A stretch of 64,000 bases of DNA from Vulgatibacter incomptus. GTDB lineage: Bacteria > Myxococcota > Myxococcia > Myxococcales > Vulgatibacteraceae. Positions 59,195 to 64,000 of this stretch are shown here, piece after piece (within the stretch, counting starts at the first letter, position 1; the number at the start of each line of letters is the position of its first letter). A program made the position numbers and the translations under genes. The notes beneath the pieces are model-generated. The model saw nothing but the letters and a program-made list of their open reading frames with translations, was not told the DNA's origin and did no database searches. The stretch spans positions 4,236,220 through 4,300,219 of the forward strand of contig NZ_CP012332.1 of NCBI RefSeq assembly GCF_001263175.1, read 5' to 3'.

Positions 59195-61710
59195 TCTGCC
59201 TCCTCCGCCGGGAGCTCGACATGGAAGCGGGCACCGCCGCCCGGCCGCCCCTCGTATCGGAGATCCCCGCCGTAGCGCGTGGTGATCTTCCTCGAGAGGT
59301 ACAGGCCCAAGCCCGTGCCGATTCCAGGCTCCCGGGTGGTGAAGAAGGGATCGAAGATCCGCTCTGCGACCCCGGCCGGGATCCCGGGGCCGTCGTCCTC
59401 TACCACGACTCGAACGTTCGCGCCGGCGTCGGCGACGTGGACCCATACGTTCCGTGCCGTCGAGCGAAGCGCGTTGTCGATCAGGTTCAAGAACACCTGG
59501 TTCAACTCTCCCGCCGAGGCGATCACCGGTCGGCTCGACTCGTAGCGACGGTGGACTTCGATCCCGTTGAGCCGATGCTCGAGGAGGCGGACGGTTGCGT
59601 CGAGACCGGATCGAAGGTCGCAGGGACGAGGTCGATCCTGCTCGCCCGGATGGGAGTGGTCAAGGAGCGCGGCGCTGATCGCGTCGATCCGGCTCCCGGC
59701 CTCCTCGATCACCTCCAGCACGCGCCTCGTCGAGGGCTCGAGGTTCTGGCGCTCCAGGAGGGCACGAGCGCCGTTCACCACGGCGTTCACGGGGTTGCGC
59801 ACCTCGTGGCCGATCCCCGCCGCGAGCGTACCCACTGCGGCGAGCTTCGCCTGGGCGGCGAGGGTGAGCCCCAGGGAGCGGAGGCGGAGCTGCGCCCGCA
59901 CCCGGGCGATCAGCACACGCGGATGGATCGGCTTCGTCACGAAGTCGTCCGCGCCGTGGGCGTAGCCCTCGAGGACCGCTTCCGAGCCGCTGCGGGCGGT
60001 GAGGAGGATCACCGGGATGTTCTGGAGCGCAGGGTCCGCCTTGAGGGACGCGCAGAGCGCCGTGCCCGTGAGCCGCGGCATCATCACGTCCGAGATCACG
60101 AGGTCCGGCCGGCTCGAGCGCACGAGCTCGAGGCCCGCCACGCCGTCGTTCGCGACCTCCACGTCAAACGAAGGCGCGAGGATCCGCTGGACCATCTCGC
60201 GGATCTCGTCGTTGTCCTCGACGAGCACGAGCCTCGGGCGGCGGCCGTCCTCCAGCCGAATCGGAGCGGCTTCCGGCGCAGGGCCCGCCTCCGGGAGCGT
60301 CGGCTCGGAACCGGGCGGTAGCTGCATGTCGCCCGCGCGACGCCCGTCGGCGACGTCGACCGCGACCTGCCTCCGCTCGACCACCTCGGGACGGAAGTGC
60401 TCCCTGCCGAGGAGGAGGGTCATCGTGAAAGTGGTCCCCTCGCCGGAACCGCCGGAGATCTCGAGCCGGCCGCCGTGGAGCTCCACGAGCTGACGGGCCA
60501 GCGAGAGGCCGATCCCGGCGCCGCCCTGGACGCGATGGTTCCCGCCGGACTCGGATCGGAAGAAGCGCTCGAAGATCCGCTCCCGATCCGCCTCGGGGAT
60601 CCCCGGGCCGGAGTCGGTGACGCTCACGGTCGCCTCGGTGTCGGAAGAGCTGACCTCCAGTCGGATCCGGCCGCCGTCCGGGGTGAACTTCAGCGCGTTC
60701 CCCAGGAGGTTGGTGAGGACGATCTCGAGTCGGTGGGCGTCGCCGAAGGTGTTCTCGACCTGGGCGGTCGTCAGCTCCAGCTCGATGTCGCGGCTCTCCG
60801 CCGCGGGACGGAACGCCGCGAGGGAGTGTTCCGCGAGGAGGCGGAGGTCGACGGGCGCCACCCGGAGCCGCAGCCGGCCTGCGTCGATGCGCGAGAGATC
60901 GAGGAGATCGTCGATGAGCCGAAGCAGCCGGTAGGCGTTCCGGCGGACCACGTCGAAGAACGAGCGCTCATCGGCCGAGAGCCCGTCTCGGGCCAGGCGA
61001 TCCTCCACGGGAGTGAGGATCAGGGTGAGGGGCGTCCGCAGCTCGTGGGAGATGTTGGTGAAGAACTCGGTCTTGGTCCTGTCGAGCTCCTTGAGCTGCG
61101 AGAGGGCCTCCTCGAGCTGCGCGGACGTGCGGGCCAGGCTCGTGCGTGCCTCGTGCTCGCGGCGCACCTGGCGGTACCTGACTTCATTCGAGGCGACCGC
61201 GATCACCGAGGTGAGCAGGAGGAAATAGAGGTTGTTGAAGAATGCGGGGTCCTCCCAGACCGAGGAACCGGACGCGAGGGCGGGGACCAGCCAGAACGAG
61301 GTGATCGCAAGGCAGGCGAGGGTCGTCTGGAGGATGCGCCAGACGAAGACGATCCCCATGCCCAGGATGCAGAGGTTGAGGCCCGCGTAGTAGGGCGACG
61401 AGAAGCCTTCGAGGCGGCCGATCATGGCCGCAATCGCGAGCGAGCCGATCAGCGCGGGGAGCAGCCCCAGCGGAAAGGTGACTCGCTCGTCGCGGACGAC
61501 GTAGGTGAGGCCGAGCACCACGAGCGAGCCGGCAGCCGCCGCGACGCGAAGGGTGAAGAAGGGCTGGACCAGCTCGGGGTTCGTGAGCCAGTCGAGGACC
61601 ACGCCCGCCGGCATCAAGACCGCGACGAGGAGCGCGGCGAGCCTGGCAGCAACGAGGTTCCGCTCGGCGAGGTGGGCGCGAAACTCCGAAATCGTCGTCG
61701 TCCGACTCAA
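59191..61710 (-). CDS. Membrane hybrid sensor kinase with HK-REC-HK architecture
   Basis: 839 residues from a TTG at 61710. Six hydrophobic segments fill residues 18-175 (AARLAALLVAVLMPAGVVL, LGLLPALIGSLAIAAMIG, LCILGMGIVFVWRIL, LYFLLLTSVIAVAS among them) with short loops, so the signal is likely sensed in or near the membrane. The first kinase has TNISHELRTPLTLI (H222), LLGNALKFTPDGG and GGAGIGLSLARQL. The receiver has VLVEDND, VISDVMMP (D541) and VTKPI (K593). A second kinase follows with GIGHEVRNPVNAV (H635), DNALRSTARN, DGPGIPAG and GTGLGLYLSRKI. Two kinases around one receiver is unusual. PhcS-like by position; a general stress sensor is the alternative. Confidence 0.82.
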   Translation of the reverse strand: MSRTTTISEFRAHLAERNLVAARLAALLVAVLMPAGVVLDWLTNPELVQPFFTLRVAAAAGSLVVLGLTYVVRDERVTFPLGLLPALIGSLAIAAMIGRLEGFSSPYYAGLNLCILGMGIVFVWRILQTTLACLAITSFWLVPALASGSSVWEDPAFFNNLYFLLLTSVIAVASNEVRYRQVRREHEARTSLARTSAQLEEALSQLKELDRTKTEFFTNISHELRTPLTLILTPVEDRLARDGLSADERSFFDVVRRNAYRLLRLIDDLLDLSRIDAGRLRLRVAPVDLRLLAEHSLAAFRPAAESRDIELELTTAQVENTFGDAHRLEIVLTNLLGNALKFTPDGGRIRLEVSSSDTEATVSVTDSGPGIPEADRERIFERFFRSESGGNHRVQGGAGIGLSLARQLVELHGGRLEISGGSGEGTTFTMTLLLGREHFRPEVVERRQVAVDVADGRRAGDMQLPPGSEPTLPEAGPAPEAAPIRLEDGRRPRLVLVEDNDEIREMVQRILAPSFDVEVANDGVAGLELVRSSRPDLVISDVMMPRLTGTALCASLKADPALQNIPVILLTARSGSEAVLEGYAHGADDFVTKPIHPRVLIARVRAQLRLRSLGLTLAAQAKLAAVGTLAAGIGHEVRNPVNAVVNGARALLERQNLEPSTRRVLEVIEEAGSRIDAISAALLDHSHPGEQDRPRPCDLRSGLDATVRLLEHRLNGIEVHRRYESSRPVIASAGELNQVFLNLIDNALRSTARNVWVHVADAGANVRVVVEDDGPGIPAGVAERIFDPFFTTREPGIGTGLGLYLSRKITTRYGGDLRYEGRPGGGARFHVELPAEEAE

Positions 61711-61750
61711 GCTGCGCCCACCGTTCGAACACGCTCTTTCGAGCGAATCT

Positions 61751-63220
61751 TCATCTCTCGACGAAGAGGAAGAGGTTTACGCCGCTCGGCTCGGCGTCCA
61801 CACGGACCTGCCGCGGTGCCGGCGAGAGGCCCTCCGCCAGCCGCAGGAGCTCCTCGGGCGTGCGGTGGATCAGGAACCACTCGGAGAAATACTCCATCGT
61901 CCAGCGGGATGGGTTGTGATGGGCGACGTTGCCGACCGCGAGGCGGCCACCGTCCGCGAGGGCGCCGTAGAGGATCGAGATCAAGGCGCGGGAGGTGCGC
62001 TCGTTCAAGTAATCGAAGAGGCCGGCGCTGTAGATGAGCTCCCTCTCTCCTAACGCCTCTCCGAGAGCCTGGGCGGTGAGGAGCCTCCGGACCGACTCGC
62101 GGATCACCTGGACGCGGGCGTTGGTCGCGCGGGCCAGGGGCGCCAGCGTCTTCTCGCAGTAGGCGATCGAGCGATCCTCCTGATCCACCAGCGCGACATC
62201 GAGGCGGGCGCCGAGCTCCGGGCTCTTGTTGAGGAGCGCCGCGATCTCCCTAGCGGGCCCGCAGCCGATGCTGGCGATCCGGATGCGGTCGCGATCCGCC
62301 CGCTCGATCCGCTCGCGGATCATCGCTCCCAGGAACTCGATGCGGTTGATGTTCGCGATCGCCGCTTCTTCGTTGGTGGAGTAGAGGTTGAGCGCCTTGC
62401 CAAAGAGCGTGCTCCCCTCGCGGTGATCGCGATAGAGCATGTTCATCATCTCGTAGTCGCCCGCGTAGCCGAGAGGCTTCTCCAGCGCGCGCCTCATGAA
62501 GGGCGATTCGGCGAAGAGCGGGGCGACGTGGCGCTTGAGGTAGGCGCGATGGAGCTGATGCTCCTCGTCCGAGAACCCGCCGACGAGCTCGTTCAGCGTG
62601 GTGCGCGCCGCCACCATCTCCTTCACGATCCACGGGTGGATCGCGTCGAGGATCTGCGCCTCGACTTCACGACGAGTGAAATCGTCCTCGGCCAACAGCG
62701 CCTCTTCCTCCCGACCGAGGAAGTCGCGGAGCACCTCGAGGCCGCTGAGGAGGTCCGCCGCCCATGCCTTGAACGCGCTCCCGACGCTCGCGTTGCGCGC
62801 GCGGGCCTGACCCAACGCCTGGAGCCGCTGGTCGAAGCTGCGCCGCGCGCCCCGACGGTGGAGCTCGGCCAGGTCGAGGCCGTCGCCCTCGAGCTCGATC
62901 CCGACCACGATTCCTTCGTCCGACTCGCCGAGACGTCGGACCGTGCCGCTCCCGCGAAAGAGGCTACGCTCGTCCGCGCGGACCTCCAGGGTCTCGAGCC
63001 GGTCGCCAGGAAAGAGGGTCGAGCCGGCGTCGATCGGCAGCTCGATCGCCAGGCCATGGAGGGATAGGTCCCGGACGCGCGCGGTGATCTCGCCAAGGCT
63101 CGTGTGCTCCAGCGTCGCGGTCACTTCCCCGAGCGAGGCCATGTCCACGGCGATCCGGCGGGCGCGGAGGCGGGGCGTGCGATCGGAGCGGGAAGTGGGG
63201 GCAGGGGCGAGTTTTCTCAC
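61751..63220 (-). CDS. PilZ domain fused to a PhcB-like SAM-dependent methyltransferase
   Basis: 489 residues from a GTG at 63220 (GGAGC upstream). The first about 115 residues are a PilZ domain with both c-di-GMP binding elements: R17-x3-R21 and DLSLHG (51-56). A helical middle (about 120-250) leads to a class I methyltransferase with IASIGCGPAREIA (319-325) and VALVDQED for SAM. GYAGDYEMMN and STNEEAAIANINRIEFLG are typical, from memory, of proteins annotated as 3-hydroxypalmitic acid methyl ester synthases (PhcB group). First gene of an operon with two kinases. A free fatty acid or other carboxyl as methyl acceptor is inference. Confidence 0.7.
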   Translation of the reverse strand: MRKLAPAPTSRSDRTPRLRARRIAVDMASLGEVTATLEHTSLGEITARVRDLSLHGLAIELPIDAGSTLFPGDRLETLEVRADERSLFRGSGTVRRLGESDEGIVVGIELEGDGLDLAELHRRGARRSFDQRLQALGQARARNASVGSAFKAWAADLLSGLEVLRDFLGREEEALLAEDDFTRREVEAQILDAIHPWIVKEMVAARTTLNELVGGFSDEEHQLHRAYLKRHVAPLFAESPFMRRALEKPLGYAGDYEMMNMLYRDHREGSTLFGKALNLYSTNEEAAIANINRIEFLGAMIRERIERADRDRIRIASIGCGPAREIAALLNKSPELGARLDVALVDQEDRSIAYCEKTLAPLARATNARVQVIRESVRRLLTAQALGEALGERELIYSAGLFDYLNERTSRALISILYGALADGGRLAVGNVAHHNPSRWTMEYFSEWFLIHRTPEELLRLAEGLSPAPRQVRVDAEPSGVNLFLFVER

Positions 63221-63383
63221 GGCTGAGCTCCATTGGCGGGGATGGACGACGTGGTCGCCGAGCCGCGCTCGGGCCGCCCCCCGGGGCCCATGTGCGTGGC
63301 AGGCCTACGGATCCTGCCAGGAACAAGTCGACTGTCAATCAATTGGCATTTGACCCGTTGTGAAGGCCTCCAAGTCCGCGAAG

Positions 63384-63406
63384 TTGATTGTGATTCTCAA
63401 AATTGA
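63384..63406. promoter_or_regulatory. Possible Fur-type operator upstream of the iron permease gene
   Basis: TTGATTGTGATTCTCAAAATTGA is the most AT-rich stretch of this intergenic region and has a TGATTCTCA core resembling a Fur box, 33 bases before the start of the FTR1-type gene. The match to the 19-base consensus is only partial. Confidence 0.3.
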
Positions 63407-63438
63407 AGTGCGGGCGGGCCGGTGTTAGAACGCGGCCC

Positions 63439-64000
63439 GTGAGAACGCTCGCGATCGTCCCGCTGCTGCTGGTCTTCCTCGCACCCGCCATTTCCACCGC
63501 CGCGCCGCGCGAGGAGGACTGGCACCGCCTGATCGGCATCCTCCAGTACCTGGAGGCCGATTACCCCCTGGCCGTCGAGTCCCGTTCGGATTTCGAGCTG
63601 GCCGAGCAGCGCTCCTTCATCGCCGAGGCGCTCGCTGGCGCCAGGGACCTGGGAGCGTCCGCGGAGCCCGCGGTAGCGAAGCTCGAGACCCTGAAGGAGC
63701 GGGTGGACCGGGGCGAGGCGCCGGAGGAGGTCCGCGAGGGCTGCCAGGCGCTGATCGAGGAGCTGGTCCGGCTCGGCGGGCTCGTCCGCAGCCCCCGCCA
63801 TCCGCCCGACCTGGAGCGGGGGAGGGCGCTCTTCGCCGAGAGCTGCGCCGCCTGCCACGGCGCCGAAGGCAGGGGCGACACCCCCGTCGCGGCCACGATG
63901 AACCCGCCTCCGGCGAGCTTCCACGATCCGGAGGTGATGGGGCCGCTCTCTCCCTACAAGGCGTTCAACACCATCAGCTTCGGCGTGACCGGGACCGCGA
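63439..64000 (+). CDS. Cytochrome c/FTR1-type iron permease, N-terminal part (cut by window end)
   Basis: 187 codons are visible from a GTG at 63439. A signal peptide (TLAIVPLLLVFLAPAISTA) is followed by a helical periplasmic region with ILQYLEADYPLAVES and FELAEQRSFIAEAL, and then a class I cytochrome c domain with ESCAACHGAEGRGD (haem-binding CAACH) and PPASFHDPEVMGPLSPYKAFN. This order is typical of bacterial FTR1 iron permeases that carry a cytochrome c in front of the membrane part; the REGLE-bearing permease itself would lie beyond base 64000. A plain exported cytochrome c is the alternative. Confidence 0.7.
   Translation, partial: MRTLAIVPLLLVFLAPAISTAAPREEDWHRLIGILQYLEADYPLAVESRSDFELAEQRSFIAEALAGARDLGASAEPAVAKLETLKERVDRGEAPEEVREGCQALIEELVRLGGLVRSPRHPPDLERGRALFAESCAACHGAEGRGDTPVAATMNPPPASFHDPEVMGPLSPYKAFNTISFGVTGTA

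Overview
The window is high-GC bacterial DNA with dense, tightly packed genes. Three tandem secreted proteins end in a Cys-containing tail, a hydrophobic stretch and an Arg cluster (MYXO-CTERM type). Together with the imuA-imuB-dnaE2 cassette and the many signalling and secreted proteins, this points to a member of the Myxococcota; the species cannot be fixed from the sequence alone. No rRNA, tRNA or CRISPR array was seen, and there is no gene-free stretch longer than about 300 bases.

Layout. 1-3.0 kb: end of an ergothioneine-type egtC, egtB, a periplasmic rhodanese and an unknown gene. 3.2-10.9 kb: three paralogous CARDB/Ig-like surface proteins, separated by strong terminator hairpins. 10.9-20.6 kb: mltG, a barrel-like protein, a Tat-exported small subunit with a GMC flavoprotein, a quinone oxidoreductase, a DCC/ATL/RlmL-like operon, a universal stress protein, an outer-membrane channel-like protein and a DUF2254 protein. 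20.7-26.5 kb: the SOS mutasome imuA-imuB-dnaE2 behind two LexA-type operators and a good promoter. 26.5-32.4 kb: a visibly less GC-rich accessory stretch in which an IS30-family element has split a lipoprotein trypsin-like/TSP3 gene exactly in frame, followed by another lipoprotein. 32.5-44.6 kb: thioesterase, MFS pump, rhodanese, dihydroorotase, a membrane protein, a frameshifted Hsp20, a Met-rich protein, a TPR-Lon fusion, a DHA2 pump, a GST and a YbiT-type ABC-F ATPase. 44.8-51.8 kb: EF-G, the BolA/CGFS glutaredoxin pair, RNase D, an HtrA protease, DUF2752, CrcB and DUF190. 51.9-56.8 kb: malQ and a treS-maltokinase fusion. 56.9-58.1 kb: two small exported proteins in lower-GC DNA. 58.1-63.2 kb: a three-gene signalling operon. 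63.4 kb to the end: start of a cytochrome c/FTR1-type iron permease.

The most interesting system is the operon at 58.1-63.2 kb (read right to left). It encodes a PilZ domain fused to a PhcB-like SAM methyltransferase, then a membrane sensor kinase of HK-REC-HK architecture, then a REC-HK protein. This resembles the phcB-phcS-phcR quorum-sensing order of Ralstonia, with a canonical c-di-GMP binding motif added to the signal synthase. The functional link is inference from gene order and domains.

Genes that plainly work together: egtC-egtB; the small-subunit/GMC pair; the mutasome; BolA-Grx; CrcB-DUF190; malQ-treS/mak (maltodextrin, trehalose and maltose-1-phosphate metabolism).
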